From positions 1 through 64,000 of the forward strand of contig NZ_BAFX01000010.1 in NCBI RefSeq assembly GCF_000308815.1: 64,000 nucleotides of DNA, in the 5' to 3' direction. The notes under the pieces were generated by a model, which was not told the origin of the DNA, made no database searches, and was given only the letters and a program-made list of their open reading frames with translations. This DNA comes from Nocardia concava NBRC 100430 (GTDB lineage Bacteria; Actinomycetota; Actinomycetes; Mycobacteriales; Mycobacteriaceae). Both the position numbers and the translations under genes were made by a program. Below, piece after piece: positions 34,335 to 44,236 of this stretch (position 1 is the stretch's first letter; each line of letters begins with the position of its first letter).

Positions 34335-35304
34335 ACACCAGCAGCAGGGCGCCGATGACGATCTTGGTCCACCAGGAGCTCAGGGTGCCTTGGAAACTGA
34401 TGATGGTTTGGATGACGCCGAGGGTGAGGACGCCGAGGACCGAGCCGAGGACGAAGCCGCTGCCGCCGGAGAGCAGGGTGCCGCCGATGACGACGGCGGC
34501 GATGGCGTCGAGTTCCATGCCGACCGCGTGCAGGCTCCAGCCCGAGAGGGTGTAGAAGGTGAACAATATGCCGCCCAGGGCCGAGCAGGCGCCGCTGATG
34601 GCGTAGGCGGCGATCTTGGTGCGCGCCACGGGAAGTCCCATCATGACCGCGGACTGCTCGTTGCCGCCGAGGGCGTAGACGGTGCGGCCCAGGCGGGTGT
34701 AGTGCAGCACCACGAAGGCGGCCGCGACCACCGCGAGCGCCACCAGCATGCCCACCGACACGAAGACGCTGGAGCCCAGGTGAATTCGCTGCTGGGCCAG
34801 GTGGGTGTAGGTGGGGTCGGTGATGGTGATCGAGTCGGTGCTGATCACATACGACAGCCCGCGGGCGAGGAACATGCCCGCCAGGGTGACGATGAACGGC
34901 TGGATCTCGAAGTAATGGATCACCGCGCCCATGCCCGCGCCGAAGACGGTGCCGCCCACCAGGATCAGCACCATGACCACCGGCGCGGGCCAGTGGTGCA
35001 CGGTGACCAGCCACGCCGAGATCACCGTGCTCACCGCCAGGACCGCGCCGACGGACAGGTCGATGCCGCCGGTGAGGATCACGAAGGTCATGCCGACGGC
35101 CAGCACCAGCAGAAAGGCGTTGTCGATGAACAGGTTCACGAAGACCTGCGGATAGCCGAACGCCGGGTAGCGGGCCACCCCGATGCCGTACATGACCACG
35201 AACAGCACGGCGGTGACCAGCACCGGTGTGTAGCGTTCGCCGTGCAGCACAACATTTTTCAGCGCCGCGACCGGACCGGCCGCCGTTGTGACGGGTGCGC
35301 TCAT
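34285..35304 (-). CDS. yjfF: Sugar ABC transporter permease (YjfF type)
   Basis: 339 residues with eight to ten membrane helices of the RbsC/BPD_transp_2 family. The family features GMTFVILTGGIDLSVGAV and YALGGNEQSAVMMGLPV are clear. In E. coli the pair YtfT-YjfF forms the channel of the galactofuranose importer YtfQRT-YjfF. The first gene to match in this cluster is the binding protein YtfQ, and gene order ytfQ-R-T-yjfF is conserved. The start ATG overlaps the ytfT stop by four bases. Substrate is inferred from the operon, not from this subunit. Confidence 0.85.
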   Translation of the reverse strand: MSAPVTTAAGPVAALKNVVLHGERYTPVLVTAVLFVVMYGIGVARYPAFGYPQVFVNLFIDNAFLLVLAVGMTFVILTGGIDLSVGAVLAVSTVISAWLVTVHHWPAPVVMVLILVGGTVFGAGMGAVIHYFEIQPFIVTLAGMFLARGLSYVISTDSITITDPTYTHLAQQRIHLGSSVFVSVGMLVALAVVAAAFVVLHYTRLGRTVYALGGNEQSAVMMGLPVARTKIAAYAISGACSALGGILFTFYTLSGWSLHAVGMELDAIAAVVIGGTLLSGGSGFVLGSVLGVLTLGVIQTIISFQGTLSSWWTKIVIGALLLVFILLQRVLGGRARGQG

Positions 35305-36395
35305 CGATGAATCGCCTCCTGCTCGCTGGGAGTGGCAGCCGCCGCGCCGCCGTCGGCTTCGGTCACGGCCGCTGCCGTATCCCGCCGCTCGGATCGACCG
35401 CGGAACACCTTGGCCCGGAACACCGGTGACTGCACCAGGCACACGGCGATCACGACCAGCGCCTTGAACAGCAGCGTGGTCTCCGGCGGTACGCCGATGG
35501 TGTAGATGGTGGTGGTCAGCGTCTGAATCACCAACGCGCCCAGCACCGTTCCGCCGAGATGGAACCGGCCGCCGGTGAGCGCCGTGCCGCCGAGTACGAC
35601 GGCGAGGATGGCGTCGAGTTCGATCCACAGTCCGGCATTGTTGCTGTCGGCGGCGGAGACATTGGAGCTGATCATGAGCCCGGCCACCGCCGCGCAGCAG
35701 GCGCACACCACGTACACGCCGGTGATCAGCCCGCCCGCCCGGATGCCCACCAGCCGTGAGGCTTCGGCATTGCCGCCGACCGATTCCAGCAGCAGCCCCA
35801 GCGCGGTGCGCCGCAACAACAGCGCCACCCCCACCGTCACCCCCGCCGCGATCAGCACGGGCACCGGCACGCCGAGCAGGAAGCCGCCGCCGATCACGTG
35901 GTACGGGCTGCTGTTGACGGTGATGATCTGCCCTTGAGTGAGCAGCTGGGCCAGCCCGCGCCCTGCGACCATGAGGATCAGCGTCGCCACGATCGGCTGA
36001 ATACGCAGGCGCGACACCAGGATTCCGTTCCACAGCCCCAGCGCCGCGGCCACGACGACGGCCACTCCGACCGCCGCGAGGACGCCGCCCAGCGCGCTCG
36101 GATCGCTCAACTTCTGGATGCGCAGGCAGGCCAGCGCCCCGGCGATGGCGACCACCGCGCCCACCGACAGGTCGATGCCCCGGGTGGCGATGACCAGGGT
36201 CATGCCCACCGAGATCAGCACCAGCGGAGCGCCGTAGCGCAGGATGTCGATCGGGCCGCCGTAGAGGTGACCGTCCTGGATGCGGATCGCCAGGAATCCG
36301 GGCGTGTGCACGACGTCCACGGCCAGCAGCGCCACCAGCGCGAGCACCGGCCACACCAGCCGGTGCCGCATCAGTTCGGAGATCCTGGCTTTCAT
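35301..36395 (-). CDS. ytfT: Sugar ABC transporter permease (YtfT type)
   Basis: 364 residues of the same permease family as YjfF, with LVLISVGMTLVIATRGIDLS near the N-terminus and ELDAILAVVLGGTALTGG in the C-terminal half. The family uses two different permeases, and this is the first. It overlaps both neighbours by four bases (ATGA), so the four genes form one tightly coupled operon. The C-terminal 40 residues are a charged, Ala-rich cytoplasmic extension, longer than in E. coli. Confidence 0.85.
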   Translation of the reverse strand: MKARISELMRHRLVWPVLALVALLAVDVVHTPGFLAIRIQDGHLYGGPIDILRYGAPLVLISVGMTLVIATRGIDLSVGAVVAIAGALACLRIQKLSDPSALGGVLAAVGVAVVVAAALGLWNGILVSRLRIQPIVATLILMVAGRGLAQLLTQGQIITVNSSPYHVIGGGFLLGVPVPVLIAAGVTVGVALLLRRTALGLLLESVGGNAEASRLVGIRAGGLITGVYVVCACCAAVAGLMISSNVSAADSNNAGLWIELDAILAVVLGGTALTGGRFHLGGTVLGALVIQTLTTTIYTIGVPPETTLLFKALVVIAVCLVQSPVFRAKVFRGRSERRDTAAAVTEADGGAAAATPSEQEAIHR

Positions 36396-37942
36396 GAAAC
36401 CGCCCCGCTGGCAATGGTTTCCATGAGCCGATCCATGGTCAGCGTCTCGTCATTGCTCAGTTCGGCGACCAGTTGCCGATCGCGCAGCACCTCGACCTTG
36501 TGCGACAACCGCAGCACCTCTTCCAGTTCGGCGGAAACGAACACCACCGCCATCCCCTCCTCCGACAGTGACAGCACCAGCCGCTGGATCTCGGCCTTGG
36601 CCCCGATATCGATGCCGCGGGTGGGCTCGTCGAGGATCAGCAGCCGCGGCTGGGTGACCAGCCACCGCGCCAGCAGCACCTTCTGCTGATTCCCGCCCGA
36701 CAGCGCCTTGACCGGCAGGGTCGGGTCCGCGGGCGTGATTCGCAGGGCGGCAATGTATTTCGATACCCATTCGGCCCGTTTGCGGGCCGGTATGCGACGC
36801 GCCCAGCCCCGGGCGGCCTGCGCGGCGAGCAGGATGTTCTCGGCCACCGAGAGCTCGAGGATCAACCCCTGGGTCTTGCGATCCTCGGGACAGTAGGCCA
36901 GCCCCTGCGCGACCGCGGCGCGCGGCGACCGCAGCGGGCCGCTCGCAGCGTCACCGGTGACAGCGACGTCGCCGGTGACAGCGCGATCGGCCCCGAACAG
37001 CAGCCGCACCGTCTCGGTGCGCCCGGACCCGAGCAGCCCGGCCAGGCCGACCACCTCGCCCCCGTGCACCGTCAAATCGAAGGGGGCGACCGAGTTTCGC
37101 CGCCCGCTCACGCCGGTGGCGGTGAGCACCGGCACCGGATCCCCGGTCCGGGCGCGCGGCACGTCGTGCTGGGCGCTCTCCCGCTCGATCTGTTCGAGGG
37201 TTCCGGCCGCATTGCCGAGCATGTGCCCCACGAGGGTCTTGTGGGTCAGCTCCGCCACCGGGTACTCCCCGACCAGAGTCCCGTTGCGCAGCACCGTAGC
37301 CCGGTCACACAGCGCGAAGATCTGATCCAGGAAGTGGGTGACGAACAGGATCGCGACCCCCTCCCCGGCCAGCCGCCGCATGAGCTCGAACAGCCGGCTC
37401 GCCTCACCCGCGTCCAGCGACGACGTGGGCTCGTCGAGCACCAGCACCCGCGCCTCGAGGTCGACGGCCCGCACGATGGCGATGAGCTGTTGCACCGCAA
37501 GCGAATACGAGCCCAGCGGCGCGCTCACATCCACGTCCAGCCCCATCCGGGCGACCAGTGCCACGGCGGCCTTGCGCATGGCGTCGAAGCGCACCAGTCC
37601 GGCCCGGCGCGGCTCCCGGCCGATGTAGATGTTCTCCGCGACCGAGAGGTTCGGGCACAGGTTCACTTCCTGGTAGACGGTGCTCACCCCGGCGCGCTGG
37701 GCCTGCTGCGGCCCGGTGAAGCGCACCGGCTCCCCGCCGAGCCGGATGGTCCCGGCATCGGCGGGGTGAATCCCGGTGAGCACCTTGATGAGTGTGGATT
37801 TACCCGCGCCGTTCTCCCCGACCAGGGCGTGGATCTCCCCGGGGAACAGGCGCAGGTTCACCGCCGTCAGCGCGGTCACCGCGCCGAAGCGCTTGCCGAT
37901 GCCGGTCATCGACAGCAGCGGCGCGGTGGTCGACGCGGACAT
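36392..37942 (-). CDS. ytfR: Sugar ABC transporter ATP-binding protein (YtfR type, two NBDs)
   Basis: 516 residues with two nucleotide-binding domains, as usual for monosaccharide importers. The first has Walker [10 protein letters not shown] and the second a degenerate P-loop GLLGSGRTE. ABC signatures are SLAVQQLI and LSGGNQQK, and Walker B is [12 protein letters not shown]. The start ATG shares its first base with the ytfQ stop (TGATG), which fixes the start at 37942 although the frame is open further upstream. It powers import through YtfT-YjfF. Confidence 0.9.
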   Translation of the reverse strand: MSASTTAPLLSMTGIGKRFGAVTALTAVNLRLFPGEIHALVGENGAGKSTLIKVLTGIHPADAGTIRLGGEPVRFTGPQQAQRAGVSTVYQEVNLCPNLSVAENIYIGREPRRAGLVRFDAMRKAAVALVARMGLDVDVSAPLGSYSLAVQQLIAIVRAVDLEARVLVLDEPTSSLDAGEASRLFELMRRLAGEGVAILFVTHFLDQIFALCDRATVLRNGTLVGEYPVAELTHKTLVGHMLGNAAGTLEQIERESAQHDVPRARTGDPVPVLTATGVSGRRNSVAPFDLTVHGGEVVGLAGLLGSGRTETVRLLFGADRAVTGDVAVTGDAASGPLRSPRAAVAQGLAYCPEDRKTQGLILELSVAENILLAAQAARGWARRIPARKRAEWVSKYIAALRITPADPTLPVKALSGGNQQKVLLARWLVTQPRLLILDEPTRGIDIGAKAEIQRLVLSLSEEGMAVVFVSAELEEVLRLSHKVEVLRDRQLVAELSNDETLTMDRLMETIASGAVS

Positions 37943-38901
37943 CAGTACTTCCGGCTGGGCAGGGCCGCCGCGGCCTGTTCCGGGGTGAAGGCGGTTTCGG
38001 TGGTGACGATGCGGTGGTCCACCGGCTGTCCCGCCTTGACCTTCTTGACCAGCTCCATCAATTGAGGTCCGAGCAGCGGATTGCATTCCACGACATAGTT
38101 TTCCTTGCCGTCGACCAGGGCCTGCAGCGCGTCGTGCACGCCGTCGATGGACACGATCTTAATGTCCTTGCCGGGCTTGAGACCGGCCTCCTCGATGGCC
38201 TGGATCGCGCCGAGCGCCATATCGTCGTTGTGCGCGAACAGCAGATCGATCTTCTGGTGCGAGGCCAGGAACGCCTGCATGACCTCCTTGCCCTTGGCGC
38301 GGGTGAAGTCACCGGTCTGCGAGACGACGATCTTGAACTTGGGATCCGCCGCGATCAGATCCGCGAACCCCTTCTTGCGGTCGATGGCCGGGGCCGACCC
38401 CGTGGTGCCCTGCAACTCGGCGATGTTAACGGTCTCATTCGACCCCTTGTAGGTATCGATCACCCACTGCGCGGCCTTCTTTCCCTCCTCGACGAAGTCC
38501 GAGCCCAGGAAGGTGGCGTACAGCGTGGGATCCTTCGAATCCACGGCGCGATCGGTGAGGATGACCGGGATCTTGGCGTCCTTGGCCTCCTTCAGCACGG
38601 TGTCCCAGCCCGATTCGACCACCGGGGAGAACCCGATCACGTCCACCCGCTGCTGGATGAACGACCGGATCGCCTTGATCTGGTTTTCCTGTTTCTGTTG
38701 TGCATCAGCGAATTTCAGGTTGATCCCGGCCTCTTTGGCCGAGTCCTGGACGGATTGGGTGTTGGCGGTGCGCCAGCCGCTCTCCGCACCGACCTGCGAG
38801 AATCCGAGAGTGGTTCCACCACTTCCCGAATCGCTTCCGCAGCCGGCCGCGACAGCGGCGAGAGTGAGGGTGCTGGCGACGATGACAAGCCTCTTTAACA
38901 C
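37942..38901 (-). CDS. ytfQ: Sugar-binding lipoprotein of the YtfQ type
   Basis: 319 residues. GTG at 38901 follows AAGGGAG and begins a signal peptide with lipobox AAVAAGCGSD. The periplasmic-binding fold (type I) carries the YtfQ hallmarks GAESGWRTANTQS and PVVESGWDTVL. In E. coli this protein binds galactofuranose. In some other bacteria close relatives serve arabinose import, so the substrate is galactofuranose or L-arabinose (inference). Its promoter contains the same operator as araB. Co-transcribed with ytfR-ytfT-yjfF. Confidence 0.88.
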   Translation of the reverse strand: MLKRLVIVASTLTLAAVAAGCGSDSGSGGTTLGFSQVGAESGWRTANTQSVQDSAKEAGINLKFADAQQKQENQIKAIRSFIQQRVDVIGFSPVVESGWDTVLKEAKDAKIPVILTDRAVDSKDPTLYATFLGSDFVEEGKKAAQWVIDTYKGSNETVNIAELQGTTGSAPAIDRKKGFADLIAADPKFKIVVSQTGDFTRAKGKEVMQAFLASHQKIDLLFAHNDDMALGAIQAIEEAGLKPGKDIKIVSIDGVHDALQALVDGKENYVVECNPLLGPQLMELVKKVKAGQPVDHRIVTTETAFTPEQAAAALPSRKY

Positions 38902-38949
38902 GAGCTCTCCCTTGGAGCGAACAGTTGAAGTGGGGGGAGGTCCTGATAG

Positions 38950-38963
38950 TGTTAACGCTCACA
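38950..38963. promoter_or_regulatory. LacI-type operator, ytfQ promoter copy
   Basis: TGTTAACGCTCACA lies 49 bases upstream of ytfQ in the divergent region with the LacI-family gene. Its complement TGTGAGCGTTAACA has the central CG and symmetric half-sites of LacI-family operators. Very similar 14-mers occur at 48056 and 48230 near araB. Confidence 0.75.
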
Positions 38964-39057
38964 TTGATGGCGTCAAGGGTCGAATCGAACCCCGTACGCT
39001 GAATCAGTCGGGCGGAGACTCCCGGTCGGGACCAGGTTGCAGCCGAAAGGTGTGGAT

Positions 39058-40107
39058 GTGAGGGACAACGAGAAGGTTGCCGACGGTGCTGCCCCGCAGC
39101 CCGTCCGGCCCGCGGTCATGATCGATGTGGCCAAGCGGGCCGGGGTCTCGCATCAGACCGTGTCCCGGGTGCTCAACGACAGTCCGCGGGTGCGGCCGGA
39201 GACGCGGGAGCGGGTGCTGCGGGCGGTCGAGGAGCTGGGTTACCGGCCCAATGCCATGGCTCGCGGGTTGGTGAGCCGGCGCTCGAAAGTGCTGGGGGTG
39301 GTCACTTTCGACACCGTCCTTTACGGCCCGGCATCGATGTTGCTGGGTATCGAGCGGGCGGCTCGGGCGGCTCGATACGGGGTCAGCGTCGTGACCTTGC
39401 AGCGCGCCGATCGCGCCGAAGTGCTCGACGCCGTGGGGACATTGGCCGATCAGGGTGTGGACGGGGTCATCATCATCGCCCCGTTGATGGTCGCGGCGGC
39501 GGCGCTGCACAGCCTGCCTCCCATGCTGCCCGCGGTCGCGGTGGAGGCCGGGCCGGATGCCGGATTGCCGTCGGCGTCGGTGGACCAGGTCGAGGGTGCG
39601 CGGCTGGCCGTGCGGCATCTGCTGGATCTGGGTCACGAAACGGTCTGGCACATTTCGGGTCCCAACGGCTGGCTGGAGTCCCGCGATCGTGTGGACGGGT
39701 GGCGGCAGACCCTGGAGGCCGCGGGCGCGACGGTGCCGCCCATCATCGCGGGCGACTGGAGTGCGCGTTCGGGCTACGAGGCGGGCCCGGTGCTGGCCGC
39801 CCAGCCCGGGGTGACCGCGGTCTTCGCGGCCAATGACCAGATGGCGCTGGGGTTGCTGCGCGCCTTCACCGAACGCGGGTTGCGGGTGCCGGAGGACATT
39901 TCCGTGGTCGGCTTCGACGACATCCCCGAGGCCGCGTATCTGTCCCCGCCGTTGACCACGGTGCGCCAGGACTTCGACGAGGTCGGCCGCCAGAGCATGC
40001 GGCTGTTGCTGGGGCTCATCGAATCCGAGACCGCCTCCCCCGAATCCCCGCAGGTGATACCGACTCTGGTCATTCGCGACAGCACCGCGCCGCCGCGGGC
40101 GCGCTGA
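39058..40107 (+). CDS. LacI-family transcriptional regulator (probable AraR-like)
   Basis: 349 residues. The N-terminal LacI helix-turn-helix [20 protein letters not shown] and hinge helix RPNAMARGL are followed by a sugar-binding domain with [11 protein letters not shown] and [14 protein letters not shown]. It should repress sugar genes until an inducer binds. GTG at 39058 is preferred, a few bases behind GAAAGG; an upstream TTG at 39037 is possible. It is divergent from ytfQ, and the operators shared with araB make it the likely regulator of both operons (inference). Confidence 0.87.
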   Translation: MRDNEKVADGAAPQPVRPAVMIDVAKRAGVSHQTVSRVLNDSPRVRPETRERVLRAVEELGYRPNAMARGLVSRRSKVLGVVTFDTVLYGPASMLLGIERAARAARYGVSVVTLQRADRAEVLDAVGTLADQGVDGVIIIAPLMVAAAALHSLPPMLPAVAVEAGPDAGLPSASVDQVEGARLAVRHLLDLGHETVWHISGPNGWLESRDRVDGWRQTLEAAGATVPPIIAGDWSARSGYEAGPVLAAQPGVTAVFAANDQMALGLLRAFTERGLRVPEDISVVGFDDIPEAAYLSPPLTTVRQDFDEVGRQSMRLLLGLIESETASPESPQVIPTLVIRDSTAPPRAR

Positions 40108-40150
40108 TCCCGGAGGCGGGATCGGCGTCGCCCGCGACGGCACGCGGGAT

Positions 40151-40198
40151 GCCGGAACCTCGGGGGCACCCGGGGACTATTCGGACCGAGGTTCCGGC
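40151..40198. terminator. Inverted repeat between convergent lacI and mmsB
   Basis: Perfect 13-base arms (GCCGGAACCTCGG and complement) enclose 22 bases. It lies between two convergent stop codons. There is no T-tract, so this is a likely but not certain bidirectional terminator. Confidence 0.55.
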
Positions 40199-40230
40199 GT
40201 ACCGGAATACACCGCTGGATTCCGGCGGTC

Positions 40231-41553
40231 TCAGGCGGCGGCGCGCTTCTTGTTGTAGACGTCGAAGGCGACCGCTGCGAGCAAAACCAGCCCCTTGATC
40301 ACCAGCTGCCAGTCGCTGCCGACACCGAGCATGGACATGCCGTTGTTCATCACGCCCATGACCAGCGCGCCGACAATCGCCCCGACCACGGTGCCGATGC
40401 CGCCGCTGGCCGACGCGCCGCCGACGAATGCCGCGGCGATGGCGTCCAATTCGAAGTTCTGCCCGGCCTTGGGGGTGGCCGCGCCGAGGCGGGCGGCGAA
40501 GATGATGCCCGCCAATGCCGCGAGCACGCCCATGTTCACGAACACCCAGAAGGTATTGCGCCGGGTGTTCACCCCCGACAGCGCCGCGGCCTTCTCATTG
40601 CCGCCGACGGCGTAGATGCGGCGGCCGATGACGGTGCGGTTCATGACGAACGAGTAGACGACGATGAGCACCACCAGGATCAGCCCGATGACCGGCAGCC
40701 CGTTGTAGGAGGCCAGCACGAATCCGGACGCGCCGATCACCACGCCGAGCGCCACCATCTTGGCGATGAACAGCCCGCGCGGCCCGGCGGGCATCCCGTA
40801 GGACCGCCGACGACGCCGCACCCGCAGCTGGGTCCACACCAGTGCGGCGATGGCGGCGACCGCCAGCAGCAGCGTGAGCCCGTGCAGCTCACCGGTTTTC
40901 AGCCGCACCACGACGCCGTGCCGGAAGCCGTCGAAGACCAGTGCGTGGATGGGCAGCCAGTTGGGCAGGTAGCCCGCGGCGATGTTCACGAAGCCCTGCG
41001 GGAAGGGCCCGATCGACTGCCCCTGCAACACCAGCTGGGCCAGTCCGCGGAACAGCAGCATGCCGCCGAGGGTGACGATGAACGCCGGGATCTTGACGTA
41101 GGCGATCCAATACCCTTGCCACACACCGATGATCGCGCCGAGTGCCAGGCCCGCCACCACCACGACCGGCCACGGCCAGTGCCAGTGTGCGATGGCGATG
41201 CCGGTGAGCGCGCCGACCAGGGCGCACACCGAGCCGACCGACAGGTCGATGTGCCCGTTGATGATCACCAGCATCATGCCGATGGCCAGCACCAGGATGT
41301 AGCCGTTCTGCAGGATCACATTGGTGACATTGAGCGGCGTCAGCAGGCTCACTCCGTCGCTGAGCCGGGCCGTGGTCAGGACCTGGAACAGCAGCGTGAT
41401 CGCCACCAGGGCGACGATCATGCCGTATTGGCGGACATTGCCGCGCAGCGCTTTTCGCACGATCGAGAGCACGCCGCCCCGGTCCTCGGCCGCGGCCTTG
41501 GCGACGATGGCGTCGGAGCTCGAATCGTCCTTCAGTTTGTCGAGCAAAGTCAT
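40231..41553 (-). CDS. mmsB: Sugar ABC transporter permease (MmsB/GguB/XylH type)
   Basis: 440 residues with a longer N-terminus and an extra central segment, as in the multiple-monosaccharide permeases GguB/MmsB and XylH. Family blocks [19 protein letters not shown] and [16 protein letters not shown] are present. In Agrobacterium the ChvE-GguAB system imports arabinose, xylose, glucose and galactose. It starts four bases inside the mmsA gene and is the last gene of the araBDA operon. A hairpin follows. Confidence 0.88.
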   Translation of the reverse strand: MTLLDKLKDDSSSDAIVAKAAAEDRGGVLSIVRKALRGNVRQYGMIVALVAITLLFQVLTTARLSDGVSLLTPLNVTNVILQNGYILVLAIGMMLVIINGHIDLSVGSVCALVGALTGIAIAHWHWPWPVVVVAGLALGAIIGVWQGYWIAYVKIPAFIVTLGGMLLFRGLAQLVLQGQSIGPFPQGFVNIAAGYLPNWLPIHALVFDGFRHGVVVRLKTGELHGLTLLLAVAAIAALVWTQLRVRRRRRSYGMPAGPRGLFIAKMVALGVVIGASGFVLASYNGLPVIGLILVVLIVVYSFVMNRTVIGRRIYAVGGNEKAAALSGVNTRRNTFWVFVNMGVLAALAGIIFAARLGAATPKAGQNFELDAIAAAFVGGASASGGIGTVVGAIVGALVMGVMNNGMSMLGVGSDWQLVIKGLVLLAAVAFDVYNKKRAAA

Positions 41554-43103
41554 TCTGCGGCCACCTCCTGAGGGTTCGCGCCGCGGGTCATCAATCGCAT
41601 GAGTGCCTCCTGGGTGGCGTCGGCGGCGGCCAGTTCACCGGTGATTCGGCCCTGGCTCATGGCGTAGATCCGGTCGCACAGGCCGAGCAGTTCCGGCAGT
41701 TCCGACGAGATCACCAGTACGCCTTTGCCTTCCGCCGCGAGTTCTCGAATGATCAGGTAGATCTCGTATTTCGCGCCCACATCGATGCCACGCGTCGGCT
41801 CGTCGAGAATCAGCAGATCGGGTTGGGTGAAGATCCATTTCCCGAGCACCACCTTCTGCTGGTTGCCGCCCGAGAGATTGCCGACCTTGGCGAACACAGT
41901 GGGCGCCTTGACCGTGAGCCGGGTGCGCAGCTCCTGCGCCGCGGCGACCTCGGCGTGGGTGTCGATCACCGAATGCCGCGACACCGCCGCGAGATTGGCG
42001 AGGGTGAGGTTGCGGCGGATGTCCTCGTCGAGGATCAGCCCGAGCTGTTTGCGATCCTCGGACACGTACGCGATCCCGGCGTCGATGGCCTGCGGCACCG
42101 TCGAAATACGCACCGGTGCACCGTCTTTGCGCACCGTGCCGCGAATATTGCGACCGTAGGAGTGGCCGAAGACGCTCATCGCCAGCTCGGTGCGGCCCGC
42201 GCCCATGAGCCCGGCCAGCCCGACGATCTCCCCGCGCCGCACCCGCAACGACGCGCCCCGCACCACCTGCCGTCCGGCGATGGTGGGGTGATCGACGCTC
42301 CAGTCCTCGATGTCGAAGAACACCTCCCCGGTGGCCGAATCCGGCGGCCGGGGCGGGAAGCGGTGGTCCAGGTCGCGGCCCACCATGCCCTTGATGATGC
42401 GGTCCTCGGTGACGGTGCCGTCCACCTCGAGGGTCTCGATGGTGTGCCCGTCGCGCAGCACGGTGATGGTGTCGGAGACGGCCAGCACCTCGTTGAGCTT
42501 GTGCGAGATGAGGATCGAGGTGATCTCCTGTCCGCGCAGCTCCCGCAGCAGGCCCAGCAGGCTGTCGCTGTCGGCCTGGTTGAGCGCCGCGGTGGGTTCG
42601 TCGAGGATGAGCAGCCGCACCTGTTTGGCCAGTGCCTTGGCGATCTCCACCAGCTGTTGTTTGCCGACACCCAGTGTCGCGACCAGGGTTTCGGGGTCCT
42701 CGATCAGCCCGACCCGCTCCATGAGCGCCATGGCCTGCCGATTGGTCTCCTGCCAGTCGAGGATTCCCGCGCGGGTGCGCTCGTTGCCCAGGAAGATGTT
42801 CTCGGCGATGGACAGCTGCGGGACCAGCGCCAGTTCCTGGTGGATGATGGCGACGCCGGCCGCCTCGCTGTGCCGGATGTCCTTGAAGGCCATCTCGTTG
42901 CCGTCCACCAGGATTCGCCCGCTGTAGGAGCCGTGCGGATAGACCCCCGACAGCACCTTCATCAGGGTGGATTTGCCCGCGCCGTTCTCGCCGACCAGGG
43001 CGTGGATCTCGGCGCGGGCGACGGACAGGTCGACCGCGTCGAGTGCCTTCACGCCCGGGAATTCCATGGTGATCGAGCGCATTTCGAGAATATGGTCCGG
43101 CAT
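41550..43103 (-). CDS. mmsA: Sugar ABC transporter ATP-binding protein (MmsA/GguA type)
   Basis: 517 residues with two ATPase domains: Walker [10 protein letters not shown] near residue 38, a degenerate second P-loop GLMGAGRTE, signature LSGGNQQK and Walker [13 protein letters not shown]. It energises import by the MmsB permease and ChvE-like binding protein encoded on either side. It begins 20 bases after the chvE-like stop and overlaps mmsB by four bases. Paralogous to YtfR at 36392. Confidence 0.9.
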   Translation of the reverse strand: MPDHILEMRSITMEFPGVKALDAVDLSVARAEIHALVGENGAGKSTLMKVLSGVYPHGSYSGRILVDGNEMAFKDIRHSEAAGVAIIHQELALVPQLSIAENIFLGNERTRAGILDWQETNRQAMALMERVGLIEDPETLVATLGVGKQQLVEIAKALAKQVRLLILDEPTAALNQADSDSLLGLLRELRGQEITSILISHKLNEVLAVSDTITVLRDGHTIETLEVDGTVTEDRIIKGMVGRDLDHRFPPRPPDSATGEVFFDIEDWSVDHPTIAGRQVVRGASLRVRRGEIVGLAGLMGAGRTELAMSVFGHSYGRNIRGTVRKDGAPVRISTVPQAIDAGIAYVSEDRKQLGLILDEDIRRNLTLANLAAVSRHSVIDTHAEVAAAQELRTRLTVKAPTVFAKVGNLSGGNQQKVVLGKWIFTQPDLLILDEPTRGIDVGAKYEIYLIIRELAAEGKGVLVISSELPELLGLCDRIYAMSQGRITGELAAADATQEALMRLMTRGANPQEVAAE

Positions 43104-43123
43104 GGACGCGCTCCTTCCCGCTG

Positions 43124-44221
43124 CTATTGCAGGTCCTTGTCGGTGTAGTAGCCGGTGTCGATGAGCGCGGCCCGATAGTTGGCCTTGTCCACCGAAACCG
43201 GTTGCAGCAGATAGGAAGGCACCTTCTTCGCGCCGTTGTCGTAGGAGGTGGTGTCGTTGGTCTCCGGGGTGCCGCCGGTGAGGATGGCGTGGGTCATCTG
43301 CACCGCGCGCTTGGCCAGATCCCGGGTGTCCTTGAAGACGGTCTGGGTCTGCTCACCCGCGATGATCGACTTGACCGAGGCCCGCTCGGCGTCCTGACCG
43401 GTGACGATGGGCATCTTCTTGGCCCCGCCGTAGCCGACGGCCTTGAGCGCGGACAGGATTCCGATGGACAGCCCGTCATAGGGCGAGAGCACCGCGTCCA
43501 CATTCGCGCCCGCGTAATGCGCCGAGAGCAGATTCTCCATACGGGACTGTGCGGTCGCACCGTCCCAGCGCAGGGTGGTCACCTGATCGACCTTGGTCTG
43601 GCCCGACCGCACCACCAGCTTGCCCGCGTCGATGTGCGGCTGCAGCACCGACATCGCGCCGTTGAAGAAGAAGTAGGTGTTGTTGTCGTCGGGCGAACCG
43701 GCGAACAACTCGACGTTGAACGGACCCTTGCCGTCCTTCAACCCCAGGTAATCGGTAATGTAACTCGCCTGCAGCACACCGACTTTGAAGTTGTCGAAGG
43801 TCGCGTAGTAGTCGACATTGGCGGTGTCGCGAATCAGCCGGTCGTAGGCGATGACCGCGACCTTGTTCTGTTTGGCCTGCGCCAGCACCCCGGTCAGCGA
43901 CTTGTTGTCGATGGCCGCGATCACCAGCGCCTTGGCGCCCTGGGTGAGCATGTTCTCGAGCTGCGAGACCTGCGTCTCGATGACGTCCTCGGCGTACTGC
44001 AGATCGGTGGTGTAGCCCAGCGCCTTGAACTGGTTGACGATGTTGTTGCCGTCGGCCACCCAGCGCTCGGAGGACTTGGTGGGCATGGCGATTCCGATGC
44101 GCCCGCCCGCGCCCTTGTCCCCCGAACCCGAGCCGCTGTCGACCGAACAGGCGGCGGCCGCCAACAGGGCGAGGGATCCGCCCGCGACGCTGAAGAAGTC
44201 GCGGCGATTGATGCCGGTCAT
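43124..44221 (-). CDS. chvE: ChvE-like multiple-sugar-binding lipoprotein
   Basis: 365 residues. I chose ATG at 44221, eight bases after AAGGAG; an ATG at 44227 is too close to it. The N-terminus has a twin-arginine motif (INRRDFFS) followed by a hydrophobic stretch and lipobox [10 protein letters not shown], so it may be a Tat-exported lipoprotein. The mature part is a type I periplasmic-binding fold with [12 protein letters not shown] and [18 protein letters not shown], typical of ChvE/MglB-like proteins for arabinose, xylose or glucose. It follows araA by 15 bases in the ara operon, so arabinose is the likely ligand. Confidence 0.87.
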   Translation of the reverse strand: MTGINRRDFFSVAGGSLALLAAAACSVDSGSGSGDKGAGGRIGIAMPTKSSERWVADGNNIVNQFKALGYTTDLQYAEDVIETQVSQLENMLTQGAKALVIAAIDNKSLTGVLAQAKQNKVAVIAYDRLIRDTANVDYYATFDNFKVGVLQASYITDYLGLKDGKGPFNVELFAGSPDDNNTYFFFNGAMSVLQPHIDAGKLVVRSGQTKVDQVTTLRWDGATAQSRMENLLSAHYAGANVDAVLSPYDGLSIGILSALKAVGYGGAKKMPIVTGQDAERASVKSIIAGEQTQTVFKDTRDLAKRAVQMTHAILTGGTPETNDTTSYDNGAKKVPSYLLQPVSVDKANYRAALIDTGYYTDKDLQ

Positions 44222-44236
44222 GTGCATGCTCCTTGG

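Noticed and set aside
34285..36414. An apparent 709-codon fusion of two sugar permeases
   Set aside because: The yjfF frame stays open through ytfT by chance. The ATGA overlap at 35301-35304 and normal lengths of both proteins show two separate genes.
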